A stretch of DNA of 64,000 nucleotides from Oerskovia turbata (lineage in GTDB: Bacteria > Actinomycetota > Actinomycetes > Actinomycetales > Cellulomonadaceae): positions 90,446 through 154,445 of the forward strand of contig NZ_JOFV01000009.1 in NCBI RefSeq assembly GCF_000718325.1, given 5' to 3'. Below the pieces are notes generated by a model. That model saw only the letters and a program-made list of their open reading frames with translations, was not told the origin of the DNA and did no database searches. Shown piece after piece: positions 35,205 to 43,269 of the stretch (its first letter is position 1; each line of letters starts with the position of its first letter). The position numbers and the translations under genes are program-made.

Positions 35205-36092
35205 TCAGGGAGCCTGGTCCTCCGCCGCGGCGTCGACCGGGTCCTCGGTCGCGGCCGCCCGGGCGCGGGCAGCCCGCCGGTCGAGCGCGAACCACACCAC
35301 CAGGGCGACGGCGGCGAGCGTGATGATGACGACGGTCTCCGGCACCGCGCGGGCGAGCGACAGGAGGCCGGTCTGCGCGCGGGTGACGAGGTCTGCGGGC
35401 AGGAGGCCGGGCAACGAAGCGAGCCCGTTGGTCCTCAGGAAGAGGATGCCCACGGCGATCAGGAGAAGACCGGTCACGACCGAGGTGCTGTGCAGGCGCA
35501 ACGGGCCCACCTGCCACGCCCTGCCGCGCAAGCGCGCCCGCCCGCGGGGGCCGAGCCGGTTCCACGAGGCTGCGATCACGAGCAGCGGGACGACCATCCC
35601 GGCGCCGTAGACGGCGAGCATCGTCCCGGCCAGCAGGGGGGACTCCTGGGTCGCGGCCAGGGTCAGGACCGCGCCGAGGATGGGGCCGGAGCAGAAGCCG
35701 GCCACGCCCGAGACGGTCCCGAGGAGCAGTGCGCGGACCAGCCCGGTGCGTCGGCCCGCCGCGCCCTGCACGGTGCGTGCGCCGGGGAGCAGGCGGGACG
35801 CGTCGAACCCGATCCCGAGCACCTGGAGGGCGCCGAACACGATGACGAGCCATCCCGCGACCAGGATGAGGGCGTCGCGATGCGTGGTGACGAGCGATCC
35901 GACGGCGGCGACGCCCAGCCCGAGCGGGACGAGCGTGAGCGACAGGCCGACGAAGAACACGCCTCCGTTCAGGAGGAGCCGGGTGCTGGTCCCGGTCGTG
36001 GCGGCGAAGAAGGCGGGGAGCAGGAGCGCTCCGCACGGGCTCAGGAGGGCGAGGGCGCCGCCGAGGAAGGCTGCGACGAGGCCGAGCTCCAC
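35205..36092 (-). CDS. CcdA-family thiol-electron membrane transporter
   Basis: Moves reducing power across the membrane to extracytoplasmic thiols. GTG start; 295 residues with six core helices and an extra C-terminal helix. The paired membrane cysteines are in LLSPCGALLLP (Cys20) and GFCSGPILG (Cys134). It begins 3 bases after the dsbA-like stop, so the two are one operon. It most likely supplies or balances electrons for that partner. Confidence 0.88.
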   Translation of the reverse strand: MELGLVAAFLGGALALLSPCGALLLPAFFAATTGTSTRLLLNGGVFFVGLSLTLVPLGLGVAAVGSLVTTHRDALILVAGWLVIVFGALQVLGIGFDASRLLPGARTVQGAAGRRTGLVRALLLGTVSGVAGFCSGPILGAVLTLAATQESPLLAGTMLAVYGAGMVVPLLVIAASWNRLGPRGRARLRGRAWQVGPLRLHSTSVVTGLLLIAVGILFLRTNGLASLPGLLPADLVTRAQTGLLSLARAVPETVVIITLAAVALVVWFALDRRAARARAAATEDPVDAAAEDQAP

Positions 36093-36095
36093 CGG

Positions 36096-36833
36096 TCAGC
36101 CCTCCACGCGGGCGAGCGCGCGGTCGAACGCCTCGACGAACGTCTCGGTGGGCATGGCGCCGACGAGCGGCTCGCCCGACATGAGGAACGCCGGGGTCGA
36201 GTACACCCCGATGCTGCTCGCCTCGTCGAGGTCGGTCTGCACGCGGGCTGCGACCTCGGCCGACCGGAGATCGGTCGTGAAGCGGTCGACGTCGAGGCCG
36301 AGTTCCCCGGCCAGGGCGATCAGGCTCTCCTCGGACAGCCCGGCCGCGGACCTCTTCTCGCCGCCCGCGAAGAGGGCCTCGTGGAAGTCGAGGTAGCTGC
36401 CCTGCAGCCCGGCTGCGGTGGCGGCCTGCGCAGCGCGCAGGGAGTCGGCGCCGAAGATGGCGATGTCGCGGAACTCGATCCGGAGGTCGCCCGACTCGAC
36501 GCGTTCGAGCATGGCCGGCTGGGTGGTGCTCGACCACGACGCGCAGTAGATGCACTGGTAGTCCGAGTAGACGACGAGCGTCACGGGGGCGTCGACCGGG
36601 CCGACAGCCAGGGGGTCGCCGTCGAGGCGGCGGGCCAGGTCGATCCGCGGCTGCTCCTGCGGCTCGGTGACGGCGGTGGCCCCGTCGGTCGCACGGTCGC
36701 CCGCCCCTGGGGCGGGGCCGGTGCTCGGGCTGTTGGCGCCGAGGCTCAGGGAGAGGACGACGAGCAGGGTCGCGACCGCGACGATGAGGGAGGGGATGAG
36801 CCAGCGCGGACGACGGGCGGAGTGATGTGGCAT
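36096..36833 (-). CDS. DsbA-like thioredoxin-fold oxidoreductase, membrane-anchored
   Basis: A 245-residue protein with a short basic N-terminus, one membrane helix (12-31), a linker and a DsbA-type thioredoxin fold. The active site is Cys94-Ile-Tyr-Cys97 (YQCIYCAS), with the cis-proline loop GVYSTPAFLMSG. The preceding GAAGGAAG acts as ribosome site. Together with CcdA it forms an extracytoplasmic disulphide module. The divergent promoter region contains paired CTA..TAG sites. Confidence 0.88.
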   Translation of the reverse strand: MPHHSARRPRWLIPSLIVAVATLLVVLSLSLGANSPSTGPAPGAGDRATDGATAVTEPQEQPRIDLARRLDGDPLAVGPVDAPVTLVVYSDYQCIYCASWSSTTQPAMLERVESGDLRIEFRDIAIFGADSLRAAQAATAAGLQGSYLDFHEALFAGGEKRSAAGLSEESLIALAGELGLDVDRFTTDLRSAEVAARVQTDLDEASSIGVYSTPAFLMSGEPLVGAMPTETFVEAFDRALARVEG

Positions 36834-36859
36834 GTCTTCCTTCGGTCGAGGGCACACTC

Positions 36860-36892
36860 CTATGCGACGTAGAAGCGCTCTAAGTGTCATAG
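36860..36892. promoter_or_regulatory. Paired operator-like sites in the dsbA / CPVC divergent promoter
   Basis: Two similar 13-bp sites, CTATGCGACGTAG (36860-36872) and CTAAGTGTCATAG (36880-36892), start exactly 20 bp apart. Each is a CTA(T/A)G-N3-C(G/A)TAG near-palindrome, like spaced BlaI/CopY-type boxes. The second site contains the -10-like CATAGT that stands 6 bases before the ATG at 36900, consistent with a leaderless message. Confidence 0.5.
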
Positions 36893-36899
36893 TAGGCAG

Positions 36900-37487
36900 A
36901 TGTCCGCCCTGATCACGACCGTCCGCCCGTTGCCCGCCGGTCGACGCGCACTGCTCGCACTGAGCCTCTGGGGTCCTCGGCAGTACGGTGTCGCCGCGGT
37001 CTCGGCGCTCGGTGTCGCGCTCCTCCTGGGGGTCTCGACGGTGCTCGTCCCGAACCCGTTCTTCAGCCGGGAGATCGCGGTCGTCCCGTGGAACTACCCG
37101 GTCTGGATCGCGACGTCCCTGCTCGCCGGGATGCTCGTCGGCACGTACGTGCGTGGCGGCCCGGCCCCGGGCGGTGCCCCGGCCCCGGGCGGCACCCCGG
37201 GCGGTGCGGCGGGGGACGAGTCGCAGGACGCGCCGCCGGCCGAGACGCGGGACCGGTCGGGCGCGCTCGGCATGGCAGGTGGGGTGCTCGCCTGGTTCGC
37301 CGTCGGGTGCCCCGTCTGCAACAAGCTCGCTCTCCTCGCTCTCGGATACTCCGGGGCGATCACGTGGTTCGCGCCCGTCCAGCCGTTCCTCGGGATCGTG
37401 TCGCTGCTGCTCACGGGCGTGGCGTTGTTCGTGCGTCTCGCCAACCAGGTGGCGTGCCCGGTCCGCCCCGCTGCCGCGCGTGCCTGA
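36900..37487 (+). CDS. Membrane protein with conserved CPVC motif
   Basis: A 195-residue protein with four predicted helices (about 32-50, 66-84, 122-142 and 157-177) and a Gly/Pro/Ala-rich loop (86-118). The third helix contains GCPVCNKLALLALGYSG, with Cys137 and Cys140 as a membrane-face CxxC pair. Neighbouring DsbA and CcdA genes suggest a thiol-redox or electron-relay role. No family is firmly recognised. The stop overlaps the start of the BlaI-like regulator by 8 bases. Confidence 0.65.
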   Translation: MSALITTVRPLPAGRRALLALSLWGPRQYGVAAVSALGVALLLGVSTVLVPNPFFSREIAVVPWNYPVWIATSLLAGMLVGTYVRGGPAPGGAPAPGGTPGGAAGDESQDAPPAETRDRSGALGMAGGVLAWFAVGCPVCNKLALLALGYSGAITWFAPVQPFLGIVSLLLTGVALFVRLANQVACPVRPAAARA

Positions 37488-37842
37488 CGCGTCGGCGCCC
37501 CACCTCGGGGACCTGGAGCGCAAGGTCATGGAGATCCTGTGGGACTGCCCGCACGAGCTCTGCACGCGCAAGGTCCTCGAGCAGACGTCCACGGACCTCG
37601 CCTACACGACCGTGGCGACCGTGCTCACCAACCTCGCGCGCAAGGGCATGGTGGAGAAGGTCCTGTCGGGGCGGACCTGGGCCTACCGTGCGCTGACGTC
37701 CCGTGGCGAGTACGTGGCGGCGCTCATGACCCAGGTGCTCCTGGCCGGCGGCGACCACGCCCCTCCGTTGCGGCACTTCGTCGAGTCCCTGTCCGCGGCC
37801 GACGTCGCCACCCTCCGCGGCCTCCTGGCGGACGGCTCATAG
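37480..37842 (+). CDS. BlaI/MecI/CopY-family repressor with two cysteines in the DNA-binding domain
   Basis: A 120-residue winged-helix protein: LGDLERKVMEILWDC (helix 1), LCTRKVLEQTSTDLAYTTVATVLTNLARKGMVEK and the wing GRTWAYRA, all typical of BlaI. Unlike usual members it has Cys23 and Cys28 (WDCPHELCT) at the end of helix 1. No BlaR/MecR-type protease is adjacent. GTG start; overlap of 8 bases with the CPVC gene shows coupling. It likely acts on the sites at 36860-36892; redox sensing through Cys23/Cys28 is a hypothesis. Confidence 0.82.
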   Translation: MPDASAPHLGDLERKVMEILWDCPHELCTRKVLEQTSTDLAYTTVATVLTNLARKGMVEKVLSGRTWAYRALTSRGEYVAALMTQVLLAGGDHAPPLRHFVESLSAADVATLRGLLADGS

Positions 37843-38172
37843 CCTCTGCGTGGGCACGCTCGTGACCGTGGTCAGGAGGAACGCCGAGTCCTCCAGTGCG
37901 GCGACGGCGTGCCGCTCGTGCGTGAGCACGCGCAGCTCGCCCGGGCCGACCTCCTCGTCACCCGCCGGTGCGGTGACGCGGACACGTCCGCGCAGCACCT
38001 GGATGCTCGCGGCGGGCGGCGAGTTGTGCTCGCCGAGCTCGATGCCCGCGACGAGCGCGATGATCGTCTGACGCAGGACGCCGTCGTGCAGCACGACCTC
38101 CGCGCTGCGGCCGTTGTCGCCGTCGCGTGCACGGGTCATGTGCGCGTCGGTGAGCAGCTCGAGGTTCGTCAT
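37837..38172 (-). CDS. Small cupin-domain protein
   Basis: A 111-residue single-cupin protein. The barrel strands include GIELGEHNSPPAASIQVLRGRVRV and GDEEVGPGELRVLTHERHAVAALE; the latter keeps a His suited to metal binding. It may bind a small ligand or act as a minor enzyme. Its end overlaps the convergent BlaI-like gene by 6 bases. No specific role can be given. Confidence 0.75.
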   Translation of the reverse strand: MTNLELLTDAHMTRARDGDNGRSAEVVLHDGVLRQTIIALVAGIELGEHNSPPAASIQVLRGRVRVTAPAGDEEVGPGELRVLTHERHAVAALEDSAFLLTTVTSVPTQRL

Positions 38173-38246
38173 GGTGCTTCCGTTCGGGTCGGGGCGGGGC
38201 TTCCATCATGGCGGTCGGGCGTCCGGTTCGCCCGGTGTGCACGGTG

Positions 38247-38265
38247 CCCGACGGCGCCGCTCGCC
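38247..38265 (+). repeat. Intergenic recurring word (19 bp)
   Basis: CCCGACGGCGCCGCTCGCC, one of several near-identical intergenic copies in this window: 19611-19620 (in a hairpin), 52279-52296 (reverse), 56716-56734, 58472-58490 (one change) and 59166-59182 (reverse, partial). Confidence 0.6.
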
Positions 38266-38388
38266 GCCCGTGGGCGTCGCGCCCGAGGGCGTGGCCTCGG
38301 GGGAGAGGGAGCGTGCAGATCGTGTGAGGCCCGCCACTCGTCGGCAGGTCGGCGCGCGATCCGGAGACGGGTGGCGGAGCATGGGGTG

Positions 38389-38640
38389 ATGCACGTGCCC
38401 ACCTTCGTCGACGTCTGGCTGATCCTCGACGACGCCGATCGCGAACGTCTCGCCGAGATCGACGAGACCGAGACCGAGATCCTCGACTTCCTGCGGACGC
38501 AGCCGGTCGAGGACGTCGACGCGCCCCTGTTCTCCGACCTCCAGGTCGAGCGCCTGCGGGTCTACCGGGCAGCGCTCGAGCGCGCGAACCCGGGCGGGAA
38601 GGACCGAGGGGACCACGACGCGCAGGCCCAGACCGACTGA
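38389..38640 (+). CDS. Small acidic hypothetical protein (83 aa)
   Basis: An 83-residue acidic protein (LILDDADRERLAEIDETETEILDF) ending in a charged tail. It has strong coding bias and no membrane segment. GGAG lies 9 bases before the ATG. I do not recognise it. It lies alone between the cupin gene and the GntR gene. Confidence 0.55.
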   Translation: MHVPTFVDVWLILDDADRERLAEIDETETEILDFLRTQPVEDVDAPLFSDLQVERLRVYRAALERANPGGKDRGDHDAQAQTD

Positions 38641-38688
38641 GCCGGCGCCCCGGGCGTCGGGTGTGTGAACGCCGTCCGGCGGCACCGA

Positions 38689-38757
38689 ACCGGTCCACCC
38701 GCATCCTGGCGCAGCAGCGCGGTCCCGGCCCTCATCGGTGCGTGACCGGTCCACCCG
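38689..38757 (+). promoter_or_regulatory. Direct repeat upstream of the GntR/SIS operon
   Basis: ACCGGTCCACCCG occurs at 38689-38701 and again at 38745-38757, 56 bp apart, in the leader of the GntR gene. The GGTCCACC core resembles half of HutC/DasR-type operators (GGTCTAGACC). A role as GntR operator is an inference. Confidence 0.4.
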
Positions 38758-38796
38758 AGCGTTGCGCGTCGTGGTGCGCCGGAGTTGACTCGACCC

Positions 38797-39573
38797 GTGA
38801 CCACGACCATGGAGACCGGCGGACGCCGCACCGCGCAGACAGGGCTGCGCGATCTCGTCGCGAGCCTGCCGGTCGGTCGACGGCTGCCCGGTGAACGAGA
38901 CCTCGCCTCACGTTTCGGGGTCGCACGGGCGACCCTGCGAGCGGCCGTCGAGACCCTGGTCGCCGAAGGGCTGCTCGACCGTCGCCCCAGCTCCGGCACC
39001 TACGTCGCCGCGAGGTCGCTCGTGCGGTCGCTCGGGCTGACGTCCTTCACCCAGGACATGGCGAGCCGGGGGCTCGTCGCCGGGACCGTGGTCCTCTCCT
39101 ACCGGACGACGGCCGCCGGAGGCGCTCTCGCGACCGCGCTGCGGGTCGTCGTCGGGGAACCGGTCGTGACGTTCAGCCGGCTCCGGTCGGGGGACGGGAC
39201 CCCCATGGCCGTCGAGACGTCCTGGCTGCCCCGGCGCTACATCCCTCGCCTCCGTGAGGCCGAGCTCCAGGGATCGCTCTACGAGCTGCTCTCGACGAGG
39301 CACGGCATCACGCTCGGCGGCGCGCACGTGACGATCGAGCCGGTCCTGCCCGAGCCCCGGGCACGCGACCTCCTGGAGATCGGACCCGTGCAGGCCTGCC
39401 TCCTCGTCCGGATGGTCCACCAGGACGTCCGCGGCCGAGTGGTCATGGTGGCCAGCAGCCTGTACCGCGGGGACCGCTACCACCTGCAGGCCGACGTCAG
39501 CGGGGCAGCGTTCGCGCTCCGACCGGAGGCACGACAGCCGACGCACCACCCCAGAGAAGGAGCACGACGATGA
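38797..39573 (+). CDS. GntR/HutC-family regulator with UTRA effector domain
   Basis: A 258-residue regulator. The winged helix (about residues 15-70) contains LPGERDLASRFGVARATLRAAVETLVAEGLLDRRPSSGTYVA, and a UTRA ligand domain follows (about 90-235). The overlap of 4 bases (ATGA) with the downstream SIS-domain gene makes an operon and suggests an amino-sugar phosphate effector, as in NagR/DasR. The start (GTG 38797, or TTG 38785 / ATG 38809) is uncertain. Confidence 0.85.
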   Translation: MTTTMETGGRRTAQTGLRDLVASLPVGRRLPGERDLASRFGVARATLRAAVETLVAEGLLDRRPSSGTYVAARSLVRSLGLTSFTQDMASRGLVAGTVVLSYRTTAAGGALATALRVVVGEPVVTFSRLRSGDGTPMAVETSWLPRRYIPRLREAELQGSLYELLSTRHGITLGGAHVTIEPVLPEPRARDLLEIGPVQACLLVRMVHQDVRGRVVMVASSLYRGDRYHLQADVSGAAFALRPEARQPTHHPREGARR

Positions 39574-40307
39574 CCGCAGCAGCCCCCGAGACCTCGCCCG
39601 GGCGCGAGTACCTGGCCGTGACCCGAGACCTGATCGACCGGCTCGTGACGGACCAGTGGCCGTCCATCGCAGCCGCCGCCCGCGCGATCGCCGACGCGGT
39701 GCTCGCCGGGCGGACCGTCCACGCGTTCGGGACCGGCCACTCGCACATCCTCGCCGAGGAGCTCTACTACCGGGCCGGCGGCCTCGTCGGGGTCCGCCCG
39801 ATCCTCTTCGAGGGGTTCATGCTCCATGCGAGCGCACCGCTCTCCACCGCCCTCGAACGTCTCTCGGGGCTCGCGGAGGCGATCGTCGAGGACCACGGTG
39901 TCGAGACGGGCGACGTGGTCGTGGTCGCGTCGAACTCGGGCAGCAACACGACCACGACCGAGCTGGTCGCCGCCGTGCAGGCCCGCGGGGCGGTCGTGGT
40001 CGCCGTCACGAGCATCGCTCACGCGACGTCCGGTCAGGCGCGTCGCCCGGTGCTCCCGCGGCTCCACGAGGCCGCGGAGATCGTCATCGACAACGGTGGC
40101 GCCGTCGGGGACGCCGCGGTCACGGTCGCCGGGGTCGACCAGAAGGTCGGACCCACCTCGACGGTCGTCGGGGCCGCCGCCCTGGACGCGGTCGTCGCCG
40201 AGGCCGTCGGCCTGCTGGCCGCCGCCGGGGTGCGACCCCAGGTCTACGCGAGCAGCAACACTGTTGACGGCGACGCCGCCAACTCCCGGCTCACCGTGAC
40301 GGGCTGA
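39570..40307 (+). CDS. SIS-domain sugar-phosphate isomerase-like protein (UPF0309 type)
   Basis: A 245-residue cytoplasmic protein with one SIS domain. The phosphate-binding loop is AFGTGHSHILAEE (52-64), followed by the helix with YYRAGGLVGVRPIL and the serine-rich loop VASNSGSNTTTTEL. This matches UPF0309/GmhA-like proteins thought to act on sugar phosphates such as GlcNAc or sialic-acid intermediates. Operon partner of the GntR/UTRA regulator. No kinase or transporter is adjacent, so the substrate is open. Confidence 0.85.
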   Translation: MTAAAPETSPGREYLAVTRDLIDRLVTDQWPSIAAAARAIADAVLAGRTVHAFGTGHSHILAEELYYRAGGLVGVRPILFEGFMLHASAPLSTALERLSGLAEAIVEDHGVETGDVVVVASNSGSNTTTTELVAAVQARGAVVVAVTSIAHATSGQARRPVLPRLHEAAEIVIDNGGAVGDAAVTVAGVDQKVGPTSTVVGAAALDAVVAEAVGLLAAAGVRPQVYASSNTVDGDAANSRLTVTG

Positions 40308-40366
40308 GCGCGTCCGCAGGCAGGGGCTGCCGACGTCGTCGGGCAGGGAGCCGCCGGAGTCACGGC

Positions 40367-42040
40367 CTACGTCGCCGGCAGCCGCAGGGCCTCGCCGAGC
40401 GGGACCGACGGTCCCTGGAAGGGCGTCACGTCCTGGGCGCACGTCGCGCCGTCGGACGCCTCGAGGTCGACGAGGTAGCGGGCGACCGCGGCGTCGGCGC
40501 ACGTGGACTTGCCGATGATGGTGTGCCCCCACCCCTCGACGGTCAGCACGCGTGCGTCGGGCCAGCGGTCGGCGTACGGCTGCGTGAACGCGTAGGGCGT
40601 CGCGGGGTCGAACCGGGTGCCGACCACGAGGACCGGCGCGTCTGTCGACTGGTCCCACGGACCGGTGAGAGCGTCCCGGTCGGTCACCGGGACGAACTCG
40701 CACTGGATCCCCACCCAGCCGCGGAGCCGGCCGAAGTGCGGGTACTGCGCGTCGAGCGCGTCGACCTTCGCCGGGTACGACCACGGGGCGCCCGGCGTCG
40801 TCGCGTCCATGCACAGGCTCGCGAGCGCACCGCCGACCGACGGGTAGTCCTGCGCGTACCCGGCGCGGCGCAGGAGCTCCCCGAGCGACGGGGCGGCGCT
40901 GCGGGCGGTCGGAGCCCCCGCGGCGGGCGGCCCGACGGCGCCGCTCAGCACCGCGAGGCCCGCGAGCGTCAGGTCGAGGTCGCCCCAGGCGACGGGCTCG
41001 TAGAGGTACGTGAAGACCAGGCCCACGGCCTCGGGGTACCCGATCGGGACGGTCGAACCGTCCGGGAGCGGTACCTCGACGGGTGACTCGCGCAGGGCCG
41101 CGTACGTCGCCTCGACGACGTCGGCCGGATCCCCGAGCGACGCGAGCGCGCAGGCAGACGGACCCGCCTCGGCGCACAGCCGTGCGAACTCCCCGAACGT
41201 CTCCGTCGCACCTGCGGCCTGCCCGATGCGCGCGCCGAGCAGCTCGTCCGACCCGACGCCCGACCACGCGTCGACGTCCATCGTCCCGTCGAGCACCATC
41301 GCGCGGACCCGGTCCGGGAACAGGGCAGCGTACGTGGCACCGAGAACCGTGCCGTACGAGTAGCCGACGTAGCTGAGCTCGTCGTCCCCCACGGCCTGGC
41401 GCAGCAGGTCCATGTCGCGGGCGACGTTCGCGGTCGACGAGTGCGAGATGCGGTCCCCGGAGAACAGCGTGCACGACGCCCCGAGCGCCGCCATCTGCCC
41501 GAGGAAGCGCCGCTCCTCGCGGTCGGTCACGGGGAACGTCGGCACGCCCGACATGAACGCCGACTCACGCTCGGCGTCGCGGAAGCACGTCGCGGGGTCG
41601 GACGTCCCGACCGCGCGCGGGTCGAAGCCGATCACGTCGAACCGGGCGAGCACCTCGTCGTCGAACAGCGCGCCACCGAGCTGGTGGAGGCCCTCGACGC
41701 CTGGGCCGCCCGGGCCGCCGAAGTTCGTGAACAGGCTCCCCACGCGCTGCGCGGGGTCGGTCGCGGGCAACCGGGTCAGGCCGATCGTCGTCGTGCGGCC
41801 CTGCGGACGGTCGTAGTCCGTGGGGACCTCGACGCTCGCGCACTCGAACGCCTCGACGCCCGCGCCGTCGCACGGACCCCACACGATCTGCGGCACCGGG
41901 GCCTCGACCTGCCCGCCCGGCGACGGCGGATCACCCCCCGGCCCGGTGGCGGCCACGGCAGGCACGCCACCCAGGAGAAGGACCGCCGCCAGCGTGGACG
42001 CTGCGGCGCGGACTCGTGTCGTCGTCGATCGCGAAGTCAT
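40367..42040 (-). CDS. Secreted alpha/beta hydrolase, TAP-like (tripeptidyl aminopeptidase) family
   Basis: A 557-residue exported hydrolase with a Sec-type signal peptide (TLAAVLLLGGVPAVAA). Motifs: NFGGPGGPGVEGL (oxyanion), FDPRAVG, the nucleophile elbow GYSYGTVLG, an Asp in GTRFDPATPY and a His in EGWGHTIIGKSTC of the C-terminal TAP-like domain. It resembles Streptomyces tripeptidyl aminopeptidases. ATG at 42040 or 42049; ribosome sites are weak. It is a paralogue of the lipoprotein at 25172-26716 but lacks a lipobox. Confidence 0.88.
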   Translation of the reverse strand: MTSRSTTTRVRAAASTLAAVLLLGGVPAVAATGPGGDPPSPGGQVEAPVPQIVWGPCDGAGVEAFECASVEVPTDYDRPQGRTTTIGLTRLPATDPAQRVGSLFTNFGGPGGPGVEGLHQLGGALFDDEVLARFDVIGFDPRAVGTSDPATCFRDAERESAFMSGVPTFPVTDREERRFLGQMAALGASCTLFSGDRISHSSTANVARDMDLLRQAVGDDELSYVGYSYGTVLGATYAALFPDRVRAMVLDGTMDVDAWSGVGSDELLGARIGQAAGATETFGEFARLCAEAGPSACALASLGDPADVVEATYAALRESPVEVPLPDGSTVPIGYPEAVGLVFTYLYEPVAWGDLDLTLAGLAVLSGAVGPPAAGAPTARSAAPSLGELLRRAGYAQDYPSVGGALASLCMDATTPGAPWSYPAKVDALDAQYPHFGRLRGWVGIQCEFVPVTDRDALTGPWDQSTDAPVLVVGTRFDPATPYAFTQPYADRWPDARVLTVEGWGHTIIGKSTCADAAVARYLVDLEASDGATCAQDVTPFQGPSVPLGEALRLPAT

Positions 42041-42170
42041 CGGCACCATCCGAGCACGACCATGTCGGACATGCACCTCGGGGACCCGACCCAGGAGCGT
42101 CGCCGAGGTGCGTCGTCACCCGACGAGCCCCCGGCGCCGACCTCGTGCGCGGCACCACTACCCTCGGAGC

Positions 42171-42443
42171 ATGCCCGACGCACCCGACGAGCACGACCAG
42201 CCCGACACGCCCGACGACGCTCCCCGCCGCCTCCACTGGGGCTGGCTGCTCCTCGCCGTGGTGGTCGCGGTCGTGTCCTTCCTCGCGGTGAGCGTGCAGT
42301 CCGGCCAGTGCGTCGACTCCGTCACGCCCGGTGCGTCCTCCTGCACCACCGGTCCCGTGCTCGGTACCGCCGGCTGGCTCGTCGGGCTCGCCGGAGCGGG
42401 GTTCGTCATCTACGCCGTGCGCCGGGGGCTCGGCCGGAGGTAG
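42171..42443 (+). CDS. Small membrane protein (90 aa)
   Basis: Two helices (about residues 23-43 and 64-84) flank a short loop with two cysteines (SGQCVDSVTPGASSCTTG), which could form a disulphide outside the cell. The N-terminus is acidic and Pro-rich. The ATG stands 1 base after GGAGC. Not recognised. It is divergent from the secreted hydrolase gene. Confidence 0.65.
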   Translation: MPDAPDEHDQPDTPDDAPRRLHWGWLLLAVVVAVVSFLAVSVQSGQCVDSVTPGASSCTTGPVLGTAGWLVGLAGAGFVIYAVRRGLGRR

Positions 42444-42482
42444 GCGCCGGGGCCGTGGGTGCCTCCCGCTACGGTCCACCAC

Positions 42483-43103
42483 ATGGTTGATCGCGCGCAC
42501 GACTCCTCCACCCCGCCCACCGACTCCGCGGTCGACCGCGAGGACTGGTACGGGCGCGACCTCGACGGCGAGACGTTCGAGCGTGTCGCGTTCGGCGACT
42601 GCGACTTCTCCGAGATCACGACGACGGGTGCCACGTTCACCGGGTGCACGTTCCGGGGCGTCCGGTTCAACGCGTCGACCCACACGGACTCTGCCTTCTC
42701 GAACTGCACGTTCTCGCGCTGCTCGTTCTTCGACACGACGTTCACGCGCTGCAAGACGGTGGGCTCGACGTTCACCGAGTGCAGCTTCGACCTCCTCGAG
42801 GTCGTGGGCGGCAACTGGTCGTTCGTGACGATGGCGGGGGCGGACCTGCGCAGCGCCACCGTCACCGGGGCACGCTTCCGGGAGGCGGACCTGACGGGCG
42901 CTCGCTGCCAGGGCGCCGTGCTGCGCGACCTCGACCTGTCCGGGGCCTGGCTGCACAAGGCCGACTTCACGGGCACGGACCTGCGGGGCAGCGCCCTCAG
43001 CGCCCTCGATCCCCTGAGCAGCATCGTGCGGGGAGCCATCGTGGACCCGGCGCAGGCTCTGGTGGTCGCGGAGGCCCTGGGCCTGGACGTGCGGACGCAC
43101 TGA
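42483..43103 (+). CDS. Pentapeptide-repeat protein
   Basis: A 206-residue right-handed beta-helix. Repeats of the A(D/N)LxX kind run from about residue 30 to 180 (FERVAFGDCDFSEI, ATFTGCTFRGVRF, SAFSNCTFSRCSF, ADLTGARCQGAVL), broken by a short turn. Many central positions are Cys or Phe. Similar proteins (Qnr, McbG, MfpA) mimic DNA and protect gyrase. A quinolone-protection role is possible but not shown by the sequence. Confidence 0.85.
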   Translation: MVDRAHDSSTPPTDSAVDREDWYGRDLDGETFERVAFGDCDFSEITTTGATFTGCTFRGVRFNASTHTDSAFSNCTFSRCSFFDTTFTRCKTVGSTFTECSFDLLEVVGGNWSFVTMAGADLRSATVTGARFREADLTGARCQGAVLRDLDLSGAWLHKADFTGTDLRGSALSALDPLSSIVRGAIVDPAQALVVAEALGLDVRTH

Positions 43104-43144
43104 GGGTGGGTGGGCCGTGCGGACGCACTGAGGGTGGGTGGGCC
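43089..43144 (+). repeat. 28-bp tandem duplication spanning a stop codon
   Basis: Two perfect copies (43089-43116 and 43117-43144) of a 28-bp unit starting GTGCGGACGCACTGAGGG. The first copy supplies the last codons and stop (TGA) of the pentapeptide gene; the second is noncoding. Confidence 0.9.
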
Positions 43145-43269
43145 GTGCGGGAGCGGCCACCTGCCGGTGAGTCGCGTCACGTCCGCGTCATGATCGCCTC
43201 GCGCGCGTGTCTCTTCTCCAGACAGGCGTTTGGGCCCGACCGTCGGGCACGCCGCGGAAGGACCCACCC

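Noticed and set aside
36872..36885. Second CelR/CebR-like box (TAGAAGCGCTCTAA)
   Set aside because: It shares only the AGCGCT centre; outer arms differ, and the spaced CTA..TAG boxes explain the region better.
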